Shown piece by piece: positions 1 to 10,630 of a DNA stretch of 64,000 nt (positions within the stretch are counted from its first letter, which is position 1; each line of letters opens with the position of its first letter). Below the pieces are notes generated by a model, which was not told where the DNA came from, made no database searches, and worked only from the letters and a program-made list of their open reading frames with translations. Both the position numbers and the translations under genes were made by a program. Source of the stretch: Auricularia sp. M13. Taxonomy: Eukaryota; Basidiomycota; Agaricomycetes; Auriculariales; Auriculariaceae. The DNA lies in assembly GCA_037042915.1 (NCBI GenBank), contig CM073197.1, positions 3,472,001-3,536,000 on the forward strand. Reading direction: 5' to 3'.

Positions 1-3000
1 CACCACTGGCACGACGGGTTTCTCACGAACGCAAAGCAGATGCGTCTCATGCTGTGGATGCTGATCGAGGAAATACGCTCTCGGGCTGGTTCGCGAGGTC
101 TTTCGCGCTCTCTTCCCTAGACGAACCTTCTCACGGTCAACGGGCATCTTGTTCAAGGTGTTAACGAACCAATACAGCGGGACATCCGCGTACCCATGTG
201 CGCGATACACGTAATCATCAACCTGACTCGAAACCTGGACCTTGCGACGGTGAGGCGCCATATCTATCATAACGTCGTCTTCCACGTCGTCGCAAAGATC
301 AGGTTCGTCATCCCGAGCATGATCTACGGAGGACAACCCTTCGGACGATTCTTGCCTCTTGACCCACGCATGAAAACTTCCCCAGTACAGAGTCTGGAAG
401 GAATGCGACGAGTAGTGATCAAAGGCATTCGTGGCCAACAAGTAAAGTGCGCTCTGCTGTCCACTCAACTCCATCTCAGACATCAGCGCGTTACAAGCCC
501 TATTGAGGAACTTTCTAGAACGTTCGATGCCTGCTCGAGCAACATCACGCTCGGTATTATCCAACGCAGCGTCGCCTTCGATCCCCCCCTCGGCAGCCTG
601 GATGGTCTCCAGTACACGTTGCAGAGCCGCAAAAACTGTGTGCGTGGGAAGATTGTTCTTGGTGATATAATCCGTAGCATAGTGTATCAACGCCTGCGCA
701 CCGGGACCCGAACCGATGAACTTACAATCAGAATTACACCTTGTGCAAGCTGTAACCGTACGATTATGCTGATTAACCCAAGGATGCCATCGACGGTGAA
801 GAATGGAACCAGTCTCAGCGTCGAGCTCTGTTGCAGCGCGTTGAACCATCCATTCTCATGCGACAATGTACGTCATCACGCGGTTCACCAGAACGGAGGT
901 TCTTCCAGCATGTATCCGTATGGGCATGGAAATGACAATCATACACTAAGCGCTCGAGTTGACGAGCAAATTCGCCCTCGAAATCCGCTTCATCCGGGTG
1001 GGGACATCTCATCGTACAAGGATGAACCTCGTCCGGATCACGTATGACGAAAACAGCGTCCTCAGGGGCAACAACACCCGTGTTACTCGGGAGGGAGGTA
1101 TGCACACTGTCGTCAAGGTAATCAAACAGTTGAGATTTGAAATCCGCATCGGACCGCATCTTATCACGCAACTGTTTTGGAGACAAGCCGCCGTCTATCC
1201 AGATAAACATGTGGCAGTGTAAGGATCCGCGGCCCTGCGCTTCTATTGTACCATAATAAGCCCTGAGCGGTCCGAATATACCGAAGCGGTCAGGGCTATC
1301 CGCCCCGAGAATAACTTCGATAAAGCAGGTCATCATGGCGTGAAAGAATTTCGCTCCTGCCACGGGGTTACGGGCAACTAGCACCTCGCGTTCATGATGA
1401 GACGGTAAAGAGGCGGGAACACGCTCGTCTAAACTAACCTCAACACCCGCAAACTTGCAAAACAACGGATGATATACGTCGGCCGGATTCAGCGTGAAAA
1501 AAAATGTGGGCATGCCCAAATACGCGCATAAAGAACGTATCTGATTTCGCATGCTTAGCTTTGACGACTCGCTCCCCGGTATGGGTAGCTGGACCATCTT
1601 TACTTCTCGCGCAAGACTGGCGATAGCACGCTCTTCATCTGTCTCAGGCACGGCACGTGCATAAGGATTCTGCGAGCTGCGAATGCGCAGGGCCTCGCAA
1701 GCCGAAGTTTCTGCACTGGATAAGTAGGCAAGAACTCTGTCCTGCGAGGAACGCTTGACACGCCAACGCGAAGATTTGTATACCACCAACTTCTGAATGA
1801 TGTTCATGGCTACGAACATGAAAGTCTGGTCCGTCTGGAATACACGATTGGCGTGGTTTAAATAGTGGCGCACCAACGACTCCAGCGAAACAGGCTCGCG
1901 TCGCCGACCGTCATCAATACCGCCAAGTCCCCAGGGAAACAAATGAGGGAACATACACGGGAATAAAGACGGGTTCCTCCATTCAGACACGGGCGTGGAA
2001 CCGTGAGGAATAGCATAGGCAGCGCCACCCGATTTCCAGTGCTTCATTGCCATGATCTTTATATCCCGTAATGGCATCCCTTCCATAGACGCCCCGATAA
2101 CTCCGTTCACCGCGAGAGCAACGTCCTGCTCTTCATTCACGTCTGCAGTCTCAGTAGGAACATAACTGGAGCTGGGGACCTCCGTAGCCTCGGAGCGAAC
2201 AAGCTGGACATCCAAGCAAGTCGGCACGCCGTCCTTAACTTCGTTCAGAAGCGCATCTAAGTTCTCATAACTTATCATGATATCCGAATAGTAGGGATTG
2301 TGGGCCTTTAACCAATTCAGCAAGGTGACGACGACATGCCGGCGGACCAAGAGAGGTGTCATCTTCTGTATTTCTTCAGGAGACGGCATGACGGAACCGA
2401 CAAAAATGACGGCCAACGTATCGCGCAAATCGTCGGGCGAAGGGGGTAAAACGCTGAGCAGGCGCGTGTTTCCATTTGTCATCGTGATAACATTCCCTTG
2501 CGAGTACTTCTGCGACGTTAGATCGGACGAGCCGTATTGCGGCGAACCCTTCTTACGAGAGAACTTGTATATGGTGCATTTAACTCGATAACGTGCTATT
2601 AACGACAGCTCGACGGGCGTAGCACACAAGAACAGGCGGCGTACATGGGCCGGTAAGCAATCTGTACCGTCGTAGTTGTCATTCGCCAGAGACAATGGCG
2701 GCAACTTCAAGACAGATAACCTGGACCAGCAACTATGGCACACGCGCGCATCACGCGTCTCATTGTGGACAAGGCCTCGACAATCTAGTATCGCATTGCA
2801 ATACAAGTCACGATCATAGCCGGGAGGGAAAATTTCATCCTGCAGGTCAGGATTACTCAAAACAGCCAAGTGTTCGTCGGTGAGCGATCTCATCTCGCAC
2901 AGAGACCCGTTGACGATTTCAGAGCAAACAGCGCAGATTACTTCACGAAAGCGCGCATCGCTCATGCGGTCCAACCATCGACGCACAATATCATCCTTCG

Positions 3001-4070
3001 CGTCAGAAGACACCGTGGGTGGAAACTTAGAAAGTACGCGAGCTTTCAAGAGTTGCTCGAACCGCTCTCGACACACTTCTGGACTGTCCACCTGAAGACG
3101 GTCCACAGAATGCTGCAGCGCGAAGGTAATAGACCGGCACGACGCGGTACACTTGTGATACGTAGCGAGCCGTCGCAAAGATTCCACTTTATGTTCGCGC
3201 TGCCGAGCGACACGATGTGACACGAGCGCAATCCGAAGGTCGTTAGCGGACAATAGAGCGATGGGAAGATCCTGGAAACGAATGCCTGTCCCAGACCTAT
3301 CCACGGACAACGACAGGCCTGCGACCAATTGCCCCGAGGCTGACACAGTCGTTTCACGTGCAGCGGTAGCAGTGGGAGGTACGGCTGGCGGCGCGGCGAT
3401 TAAAGTCTCAGCAGCAAACGAAGCGGTAGCCAGATCGTCCGTAAGCCGGGAGGGACCAGAGACTGGATTGTCCATAATATGCGAGGGACCGGCGACCGAA
3501 TCGTCCATTATACATGAGGGACCAGCGACCGGAGCGTCCGCGACATGCAAGGGCCCAGCGACCAGACCAGGATCACAGTCCATATCGTCGCGCGTTCCAA
3601 CGCGCGATGATGCAAGGGTGGGTTCCAGACGAAACGTTGCAAACTGAGGCTGCAAGGCAGTAGACGCACTGAAATATTCATGATCTTCGCGCGTAGAACG
3701 ACGCGTGCGAATATCATGCATACGGGCGCGCGCTTGGGCACGATTTTGTTCGGCGTCACGGGCGGCATCCGGAGTAAGCTGTTCGCGACGACGGATTCGT
3801 TCGTTTTGTTTCCTAAGCCGAGCGTTCGCACGTCGCGCGGCGTCCGTACGATCTGACGATGATTCGAATACTGAGAAGCTGGACATGGGCGGCAATGGGT
3901 AAGATAATTGGGAGGGGTTTGCTGGAGCGCAAAGGAAAAAGGAGGAAGGGAACATTCCGGAAAGTTCGGAGACATTCCACGTGTCAATGACGCGAGCGAT
4001 TCCCACGGCGTGACGAACAACCTAATTTGGAAACGCCATACGGAAAGAGCCGTGCGTAGGAGCGTCTAGT
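1..4070 (-). mobile_element. Helitron (rolling-circle DNA transposon), Rep half, cut by the window edge
   Basis: The element is recognised from its Rep region on the minus strand: an HUH motif (LHCHMF, about 1205-1225) and the paired-tyrosine motif YATDYITK (about 662-690). The sequence from 480 to 1 keeps the Helitron reading after the tyrosine motif. The helicase would lie beyond base 1, outside the window. The element's 5' end must lie between the ORF start (4006) and the exon at 4104, but I could not fix the terminal TC dinucleotide. Reading changes frame once between the HUH and tyrosine motifs (near 815-830), so this copy is probably not autonomous. Helitrons make no target duplication, so none is expected. 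Confidence 0.85.
815..4006 (-). CDS. Helitron Rep/helicase N-terminal part, frameshifted
   Basis: This is a 1063-codon open frame on the minus strand. ATG at 4006 is the first start; a second Met at about 3886 (MSSFSVFESS) is as plausible because a low-complexity lead precedes it. Visible in order: an Arg-rich coil (about residues 45-80), four imperfect GPS-x-hhDD repeats of 10-13 residues (about 150-195), a Cys/His-rich region with the HSCWSRLSVLKLPPLSLAND stretch (about 440) typical of fungal Helitron proteins, and the Helitron_like_N Rep domain with FFFTLNPADVYHP and the HUH motif LHCHMF near residue 930. The frame ends at 815 with TGA. The following Rep sequence (ETGSILHRRWHPWVNQHNR, then DYITKNN) continues in another frame, which indicates a small indel about 15 bases upstream of the stop. 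In an active element the protein would nick and join single-stranded DNA at the element ends. Confidence 0.8.
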   Translation of the reverse strand: MGIARVIDTWNVSELSGMFPSSFFLCAPANPSQLSYPLPPMSSFSVFESSSDRTDAARRANARLRKQNERIRRREQLTPDAARDAEQNRAQARARMHDIRTRRSTREDHEYFSASTALQPQFATFRLEPTLASSRVGTRDDMDCDPGLVAGPLHVADAPVAGPSCIMDDSVAGPSHIMDNPVSGPSRLTDDLATASFAAETLIAAPPAVPPTATAARETTVSASGQLVAGLSLSVDRSGTGIRFQDLPIALLSANDLRIALVSHRVARQREHKVESLRRLATYHKCTASCRSITFALQHSVDRLQVDSPEVCRERFEQLLKARVLSKFPPTVSSDAKDDIVRRWLDRMSDARFREVICAVCSEIVNGSLCEMRSLTDEHLAVLSNPDLQDEIFPPGYDRDLYCNAILDCRGLVHNETRDARVCHSCWSRLSVLKLPPLSLANDNYDGTDCLPAHVRRLFLCATPVELSLIARYRVKCTIYKFSRKKGSPQYGSSDLTSQKYSQGNVITMTNGNTRLLSVLPPSPDDLRDTLAVIFVGSVMPSPEEIQKMTPLLVRRHVVVTLLNWLKAHNPYYSDIMISYENLDALLNEVKDGVPTCLDVQLVRSEATEVPSSSYVPTETADVNEEQDVALAVNGVIGASMEGMPLRDIKIMAMKHWKSGGAAYAIPHGSTPVSEWRNPSLFPCMFPHLFPWGLGGIDDGRRREPVSLESLVRHYLNHANRVFQTDQTFMFVAMNIIQKLVVYKSSRWRVKRSSQDRVLAYLSSAETSACEALRIRSSQNPYARAVPETDEERAIASLAREVKMVQLPIPGSESSKLSMRNQIRSLCAYLGMPTFFFTLNPADVYHPLFCKFAGVEVSLDERVPASLPSHHEREVLVARNPVAGAKFFHAMMTCFIEVILGADSPDRFGIFGPLRAYYGTIEAQGRGSLHCHMFIWIDGGLSPKQLRDKMRSDADFKSQLFDYLDDSVHTSLPSNTGVVAPEDAVFVIRDPDEVHPCTMRCPHPDEADFEGEFARQLERLVYDCHFHAHTDTCWKNLRSGEPRDDVHCRMRMDGSTRCNRARR

Positions 4071-4103
4071 TTTCTGTAAGACCTGAACCCTTAACGGCTT
4101 CAG

Positions 4104-4589
4104 GAATATGCCAAGGAAGAATTGGATGACGTGCGGAAAAAGGTCATTGAGGCGGCCAAGGAGAAAGCCGCCGGCAACGACAAAGCAGGCGGGGACGGCA
4201 CTGCCGAGATTACAGCCCAGCTCGGCGGGATTAAGCTCGATTCGCGAGGCTCAGGCGGAGCGCGCGGCGGCGCCGACAAGTCAGAGCAGCGTGGATCTTC
4301 GTCCGCCGTTCCACCAGGGCAAGGCCAAGGACGCCAGCAGTCATCTTCCAGCAGCAGAACGGGTCCTCCGAGTCAGCAAGGCAGGTCGAACCAGTCATCG
4401 AGCTCAGGAAGGCAGGCTCCCGGGGCTCCCAGCAAGTCCGGCGGCGCCTCAGCTCCCAGCAAGTCCGGCAGTGCCTCAGCTCCCGGCACGGACAAGGGCA
4501 AGGACAGAAGCGCGCACTTTGCACCGGAAGAGAAGGACGACTCGGAGGATGAGGATGAGGATGAGGATGAAGAGGATGACGAGGAGTAG
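4104..4589 (+). CDS. last exon of an acidic low-complexity protein (5' part missing)
   Basis: A branch-point and acceptor-like stretch (CTTAAC, then TTCAG ending at 4103) precedes an open frame starting EYAKEELDDVRKKVIEAAKE and running to TAG at 4587-4589. About 161 codons are visible. The start is an amphipathic charged helix, followed by a Gly/Ser/Gln/Lys-rich disordered middle with two repeats of APSKSG, and an acidic tail of alternating E and D. I do not recognise the family; the acidic tail suggests a nuclear or chaperone-type protein. The upstream exons are absent because the Helitron occupies the region just before the acceptor. Either the Helitron inserted in the preceding intron, or this is a gene fragment stranded beside it. 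Confidence 0.45.
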   Translation, partial: EYAKEELDDVRKKVIEAAKEKAAGNDKAGGDGTAEITAQLGGIKLDSRGSGGARGGADKSEQRGSSSAVPPGQGQGRQQSSSSSRTGPPSQQGRSNQSSSSGRQAPGAPSKSGGASAPSKSGSASAPGTDKGKDRSAHFAPEEKDDSEDEDEDEDEEDDEE

Positions 4590-5084
4590 ATTGCCCAGGC
4601 AACTGCTTAGATTTCCAAGACTATGCTCCGTCCTGTACAGATATTGTTTAGACTACGTGCGGTAGACGTCTCGCCAAATGGCGATCGACTCCCTGAAATG
4701 TGACTCAATGCTTTTTTCTCACTTGGAATGATGTCCGCGGAGGTCGAATGCACTTCCGAACGAACTGCGGATGCCCTGGGCATCATTGACGATCGGAGGA
4801 CGCACCTCGCACGCGCTTTCTGTTAAACTCCAAGCTGCAATTTCACTATCGGTACTTAGGGTCTGTTTGCGCTGATGCTGGACAAGACGCGTGGCAGACA
4901 CATGAACCATTCCGCGAGCAGCGCTACATCACCGGTTGGAGTGAACAGTCCAGGAATAAAGAGTGGAACATGCCTGTGGTCTTTCCACACTCAACACTGG
5001 GAGGCCTAGGTCAGGAATATCAATCATAATCAACCTGGGCGCAGCGCCGTTTTGCAGACGGTGAACAGCTCCCGCAGCGGCAGC
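4590..5084. other. intergenic, no gene seen
   Basis: The 3' flank of the 4104-4589 exon. No long open frame, repeat or RNA gene is supported. The shared flank of the RPS24 duplication begins at about 5085. Confidence 0.5.
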
Positions 5085-5242
5085 AATCTTGACTCAACCA
5101 GCGAAATGCCCACGGAGACGGGAAAGGATTGCATGGGATGCGCATGGAAAGAAGTAATTTTACATGAGGGGGAAGAATATAGCATGGCGGGGGAGACGTT
5201 CCATACAAGCGCAGCGCGACCAGCCCAAGCAAAATAAGACGC

Positions 5243-5935
5243 TTATTTCTTCTTTGCCGGCTCGGACGCCTTGACCTTCTTCGTGCCCCGGAACTACAGT
5301 AGCGGGTTAGGATGGCATGGGGAATAAATGGATGGGAAGGACGGACCTTCTTTGAGCGGTTCTTGCGCTGCTTGCGCATCTGGCGCGAGAGCTTGTCGAC
5401 CTTGGTCGCCAATCCCTTCTGCTCGGGGGCGTCAGCGGATATTCGGAAGACGGGCGGGCGACTAACGCGTATCAGCCGGTGCTTGGGCTCGAACTTGAGC
5501 TGGGCGGCGTCCGAGTCGTAGATGAGGACGAAGCCGGTGGACTTGCCGCCGCCGAACTGGGTGCGGAAGCCGAAGGGGACGACGAGCTTCTTGTCCGTCT
5601 TGTACGTCGCGGCGAGCTTCTCGGCCAGCTCGTCCTTGGACACGTTCGGCCGCGTCGGGTGCAGCATGTCCACCACCATCTGGCGCCGCTGCAGCAGCCG
5701 GTTCGTCAGGAATTTGCGCGTCCAGATGGTCACTGCGCCGGAGGGATCCTGGAATGGGCGAGCGTCAGCGAGCGGTTCAAGTCTACGAGGCCGTGCCAGC
5801 GAGCTCGTCCAGCCAATTCGCATGTGTGGCTTGCCCAGCAGCGCTACGCAACAATACTGATATGGGCGCAGAAAAGCGCGAAATTGGGGCATACGGGCAG
5901 CAGGACGGGATCGACGGGCAACTGGGACTGACCAT
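5243..5935 (-). CDS. RPS24: 40S ribosomal protein S24 (eS24), copy 1
   Basis: Four exons on the minus strand: 5933-5935 (ATG alone), 5467-5748, 5347-5418 and 5243-5293, giving 135 residues, the normal eS24 length. All junctions are GT-AG and in phase. The product starts M-DPSGAVTI and contains [30 protein letters not shown], the [19 protein letters not shown] core and a Lys-rich end ([12 protein letters not shown]). eS24 is a 40S subunit protein needed for pre-rRNA processing and translation. Compared with copy 3 (26783-27472) it has Trp for Arg in TIRTRK and Met for Val in VVDVLH; both positions lie in the well-conserved N-terminal strand. The upstream 90 bp is shared with copy 3, so the promoter was duplicated too. 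It may be functional, but copy 3 keeps the more standard sequence. Confidence 0.9.
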
Positions 5936-6515
5936 GATTTTAGTGTCTTGAGGAGGGGGCGGGAAGAGCGACTCGGAGGGCGAGTCTTTGTTTTGTGGAC
6001 GGGAGCGGGAGCAGCGGCGAGATGGAACGGGTGTTGGCGATGGAGAGCGGACGGCGGATCATGGTCAGAGGCCAAATGGGCGAGGTGCATTGGGAGCGCG
6101 TCCAAACGAGCGGTGCGATGGTGGGGAGCTGAGGCAACGCAAGCCGGGGATGGGCGGTGGGAACGCTGCCACTGCCGGGCTCGGCGCGGTTGGCGACGGT
6201 CAGGTGGGTGTTGGACCGCCGATGCTACCCTCCGGAGGCTGACCGCACGGTCATTGTGAGGTAGATAGGGCAAGGCGCAAGCAGCGTGTTGTCCATTAGA
6301 TACTGCGGGCGGCGGTCGCGCGGACGACTGCGGTGGGCTGGGGCAACCGTGATGCAAACATTAGCCAAAACAAATCCTACTTTCCGAAGCGCATGTCAAG
6401 CTGCAACTCGGCCTGCCTCACTACAGTGTACAATCAGCCTGGCTCGCTCGTCGCAATGCGTGCATTTAATCCGTTTCCATCGAGGTTTATATGCCGAGCG
6501 AGCTCGCATGAGGCC
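5936..6515. other. RPS24 copy 1 upstream region and K1 3' flank
   Basis: The first 95 bp are near-identical to the sequence before RPS24 copy 3 (shared pyrimidine-rich leader CTCTTCCCGCCCCCTCCTC, then GACACTAAAATC before ATG). The similarity stops at about 6030. No gene is seen in the remainder. Confidence 0.5.
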
Positions 6516-8613
6516 CTATTCGCAGAGATCGCGCTCATACCACTGCAAGTCGTCCTCCAAGTCTCCGATAACGCCCAAGAGCATGCCGACCCTAGCCACG
6601 TCATCGGGCTCCTCCATCATGGCATTCCTGCCGGAAGATTGCGTCGCAAATGCGAAATCGAGGAAAACGGGCCGGTAGCACTCGACAAAGCCTCCTGACG
6701 CATTACGCATTATGTATGGCTCGCAGATAATCTGGTCGTCGTGCCAATCTGTCTGTGTGATGCCGGAATGGTTGAGGGCGCGGATGAAACCCCGGACGCA
6801 TGAGTGCTAAGTAGATGTGCGTCAATCGCTGGATTCGTCGGGAAGTTAGCGGGGGACGCACAAATTTCTTGATATCTTCATACAGCTCCAGTTTGTTGAT
6901 TGCAGATTCTGCTGTTGTGCCGGAAATATCCTCTAGGAGGACAGCGAGGACCTTGCAGCCATCGGCAAGCCTGACCTTGAAAGAGGAAATAACTATTAGT
7001 TACCGGTACTGCTAGTATTCTTTGCAAACCTCTTCATACCTCGTGGCTGCCGTAGTATCGTGGAATGAGCGAGCCTTGAAAATTTCGCAATCGCCTGTAT
7101 GCGCTGTCTTCTCGTCGCAGCAGCTGGTCGGCAAAGTTCACCCAGAATCTGGCGTCGCCTTCGAGAAAGAGTTGGAGCTGCTTAACCGGGAAAAAACGCT
7201 CGTCGAATAGCTTCAGAACGAGCGTGTGGGCCGAAGACACGCTCGTCCCGGGAACCTCCAGCCGCCCGCGGACAACACGCGAGTAGTGTTCAGGGCCATC
7301 CTGGATGACTCCTGTGACTCGAAACGCGAGTGCAGGCGACGTGCAATTGAGAAGTAGGTCATCCGTCGTCCGGTCGCGGGGGCGCCGTCGTTTAGTCCAA
7401 GCGTTCATCTGCATGCGGTCCTGTTTCTCTAGTGGATGCCGAGGGAAGCGATTGCGCCAGCGAAGCAGCTGCCGCGGGAGAACATAGCGCCCCGTAACAG
7501 GGAGCACGTCACCGACGCAAATGGAAGAGACGATAGCGGATTGACGCTCCTTCCACTTCAAAAAGTGCTGCAGATAGTTGCCGCCCTGAGAAAGCTCGTA
7601 ATAGTCGAAGTCTCGAAAGCGGGTCGGATGCGCCGGGTGCCATGTCGCGCCGTCGAGATGTGAGACACCGCGGTGGTATATCGGTCCGGTGAAGTTGAGG
7701 CTGGGAGAATATTTGGAGATGATTTGTGCGATGCAAAATGCCGCGGAGTGCTCGTGAGCCCTGAACAACTGACACATAGATCTCCGAGGTTGAGCTCTGA
7801 AATAAATACTTGCCTTTGGGATGACGAGGATGAGTGTATGCTCGCTATCCATGATCACTGCGTGAGCACACTTGACCTTGTCGCATTCCTCGTGCAAAGA
7901 TCGGATGAGGCGCTGACTTGTAGTTGCATTTGAAACTTCCTGCTCATTATCAAGGTAGAGGCGTTCCAATTCGTCCCAGTCGACCGCATTATCCGGCTGC
8001 AGAGCTTTTAATTTACGTGAGAAAAAAACAAAACGAAGGAGTGCGTACCACCCGGAGGGCAATACACATGCACAACTTATGTTCCGTCCAATTGAACGCG
8101 CGGTCGGGAGTATCTTGCATGTAATCACCGAACCACTCTCGTTCTGCGTAGGTATCCGGCTCGATGGAATTGCTCAAAACAAAGCGCAGTTCGATGCCGA
8201 CTAAGGAGGAGCACTACGGTCAGCTTGGAATGGAAACAGATGCACCGCAGACCATTGTCCAGATGCGTTATTTGCGTAAGCATTGTAGCGTCCAAATCAC
8301 CGCAGTCGCCTGCTAGGAAGCAAAAGCGAAGAGCCCAAGCGTACATGAGGCTCAACCAAGGACTCCAGGCGGGAGCGCCGCGGCCGATTGCGTCACGTTT
8401 GGCAAGAAGAATATCCTGCTCTCCCGGGTCCAACGTTGCAGAACGAAGCAAGTTGAGAGTGGTGCGGAATGCGCGAGTCAGATCAAGTTCCGTCATGGCG
8501 AGGGAAACATCGTCGTCGAATTGCGGCGTTTTGACCTCGAACGATACTGCGTCTGAAGGCGGAAGACGAGAGTACTCGTGAGTATCGAAGACCATGGATA
8601 GAGGGGTGGGCAT
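6516..8613 (-). CDS. kinase-like two-domain protein K1 (family expanded in this window)
   Basis: Five exons, all GT-AG and in phase: 8253-8613, 8049-8200, 7040-7996, 6862-6975 and 6516-6806, giving 624 residues. ATG 8613 (MPTPLSMVFD) aligns with the MTIPL starts of K2 and K3. The first about 250 residues form an alpha/beta module (KLCMCIALRV, then HAVIMDSEHTLILVIPK) shared with gene L. The C-terminal part looks kinase-like: VLKLFDER near residue 433 as a possible ATP-binding lysine strand, TDWHDDQI near 548 in place of the catalytic HxD loop, and VFLDFAFA near 578 in place of DFG. This motif set resembles aminoglycoside or choline kinase-like folds more than ordinary Ser/Thr kinases. Activity and substrate are unknown. 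Exon sizes match K3 (114-nt fourth exon; 957 against 942 nt third exon). It appears intact. Confidence 0.75.
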
Positions 8614-9104
8614 GGCCTCGTGCCCGTGATGAGCAATACTGGATGATGAAAGTAGAAGGTAGAGGTTCACTCCGTTTTTAAGGACAGCCGCTACCATGCA
8701 AACAAGGACGTAAAAACAAGTTTCTGTTACAGCAGACAGAAGCAAACGCTCTCTGCATGTCCAAGTTCAACGAGGGCAGTGCCTCGCACACGAGTCGACC
8801 CTGAGACGCCTGCGTATGGTCCGCCCTTGAATTTATAGTCAGTCGAATGCGAACTGAACGAGTCTTGGAAGCCTGGTCCGTAAGAGTTGCGCAATTTGTA
8901 ACGGCTTGCATAAATAAGTAACGGCAGGAATAACTGTGAACAGGGGATTCGACGGAGTACCCTTGAAGCACCCCAGTCGAGCACTTTGTCTTGCCCTCAG
9001 TAGCACATCTCGAGGACTGTTGAGTATGCAGCGCCATCATCGCAGAAAGGAAGGACATCACACTACCCGCCCCGCAGACAGAAACCGTTCCCGTCCCGGC
9101 CGCA
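8614..9104. other. intergenic between K1 and RPS24 pseudogene
   Basis: No supported gene or RNA. The downstream flank shared with RPS24 copy 1 starts near 9105. Confidence 0.45.
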
Positions 9105-9261
9105 GTAACGGTCGTGACTCAGCCAGCGAGATGGGAAACGAGAAAGGATTGCATGGGATGCGCATGGAAAGAAGTAATTTTGCATGAGGGGGAAGAATGT
9201 AGCATGGCGGGGAGACGTTCCATACAAGCGCAGCGCGACCAGCCCGAGCAAAATAAGACGC

Positions 9262-9736
9262 TTATTTCTTCTTTGCCGGCTCGGACGCCTTGACCTTCTT
9301 CGTGCCACGGAACTGCAGTAGCGGGTTATAATGGCATGGGGAATAAATGGATGGGAAGGACGGACCTTCTTTGAGCGGTTCTTGCGCTGCTTGCGCATCT
9401 GGCGCGGAGAGCTTGTCGACCTTGGTCGCCAATCCCTTCTGCTCGTGGGCGTCAGCGGATATTCGGAAGAGGCGGGCGGGCGACTAACGCGTATCAGCCG
9501 GTGCTTGGGCTCGAACTTGAGCTGGGCGGCGTCCGAGTCGTAGATGAGGACGAAGCCGGTGGACTTGCCGCTGCCGAACTGGGTGCGGAAGCCGAAGGGG
9601 ACGACGAGCTTCTTGTCCGTCTTGTACGTCGCGGCGAGCTTCTCGGCCAGCTCGTCCTTGGACACGTTCGGCCGCGTCGGGTGCAGCACGTCCACCACCA
9701 TCTGGCGCCGCTGCAGCAGCCGGTTCTTCAGGAGGC
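9262..9736 (-). pseudogene. RPS24 pseudogene, copy 2 (5'-truncated)
   Basis: Homologous to exons 2-4 of RPS24. Exon 4 is 9262-9312, exon 3 is 9366-9438 and the remaining exon 2 runs from about 9488 to 9736. Exon 3 is 73 nt instead of 72, from an extra G in the GCGCGGAGAGC context, so the reading shifts inside LATKVDKLS. Exon 2 breaks off at about 9736 within KFLTNRL, with no ATG exon or promoter. Upstream sequence switches at once to the left arm of the inverted duplication. The 3' flank resembles that of copy 1 for about 150 bp, further than copy 3 does, so copies 1 and 2 share the more recent duplication. One substitution (FGSGK for FGGGK) is also present. Confidence 0.9.
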
Positions 9737-10544
9737 AATAGCTCCATCGTGCCGTTTGCTAATGAGTCAATCGACCTTAAGTTCAGAGAGTTGAACGAGC
9801 TCGACTCGGAGGAGCTCGATCGCGAGGTTAGCGGCAAGTCCCGCATCTTCGAATCGTCTTCCTCCTCAGTATATTCCAAGCATTGACAACAACGCGCGGC
9901 CTCTGTCTACACGCAGCATATGAGGCCAGGGATGCTTGCAATTCCGTATATCCGCGCCAATCTAGCTGATCTCCAGCTCGCAAACGTCAAACCACACAAT
10001 CGTACTCACGCTGCTCTTGAACTACATTGTGAATCCTGACGGATCGCGCTCTCCTACCACCGTGAAATGTGCCTAGGACAAGGTGCTCCTCGCGCCTGCG
10101 ACGAGATGCTTGCTAGACGCTGGACGAATCGTGCTCTGTTGAACTCAGAACTGTTCAGCTGCTCAACGTGATCACGGAGACCCAAGAACCCTCGCCCGGC
10201 GTACATCGTTTCCGCTGCTCAGTGCTCCCGCGATACTGGACGTCTGCTGGCCCGTGTTCTCCATTTGACTGGCACTTCATCGCGGGATACAGGCACCCCA
10301 AGCAAGACCCTGCATTTGCCCAACAGTGCGCATCGAATGCTGCCGTGACGATGGCCATTCGCTCCGACACATACTGCGTGCCCCGGGATATGTTTGTGCG
10401 GGGCACGCCAGGGGGCGTCCCCGGATGGTCGGTCGTCCAGAATGGGACTGCGCGCCGACGTCTGCACGCTCGAAGTGCGGCTCAGATCGTGCAAACAGGA
10501 TTGTGCCATGAAGCGCCTGTGAACACTATTGGAGTTTCTTTGCG

Positions 10545-10550
10545 TATAAA
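10545..10550 (+). promoter_or_regulatory. TATA box of lectin copy A
   Basis: TATAAA in GCGTATAAAACGC lies 81 bp upstream of the ATG at 10631. It is conserved in the other arm (35498-35503, minus strand). Confidence 0.55.
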
Positions 10551-10630
10551 ACGCAGGCATTCACGCATTTTAGAGGCCTCAGAACTCCCCAGAGCTCTTA
10601 CGAGTACCAGTACTACTGCCAGTCTCTCCG

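Noticed and set aside
815-830. Reading the Helitron stop as an intron
   Set aside because: No GT-AG pair of usable length spans the frame change; a small indel is simpler.
196-1047. Plus-strand frame over the Helitron
   Set aside because: It is antisense to the conserved Rep domain and has no family resemblance of its own.
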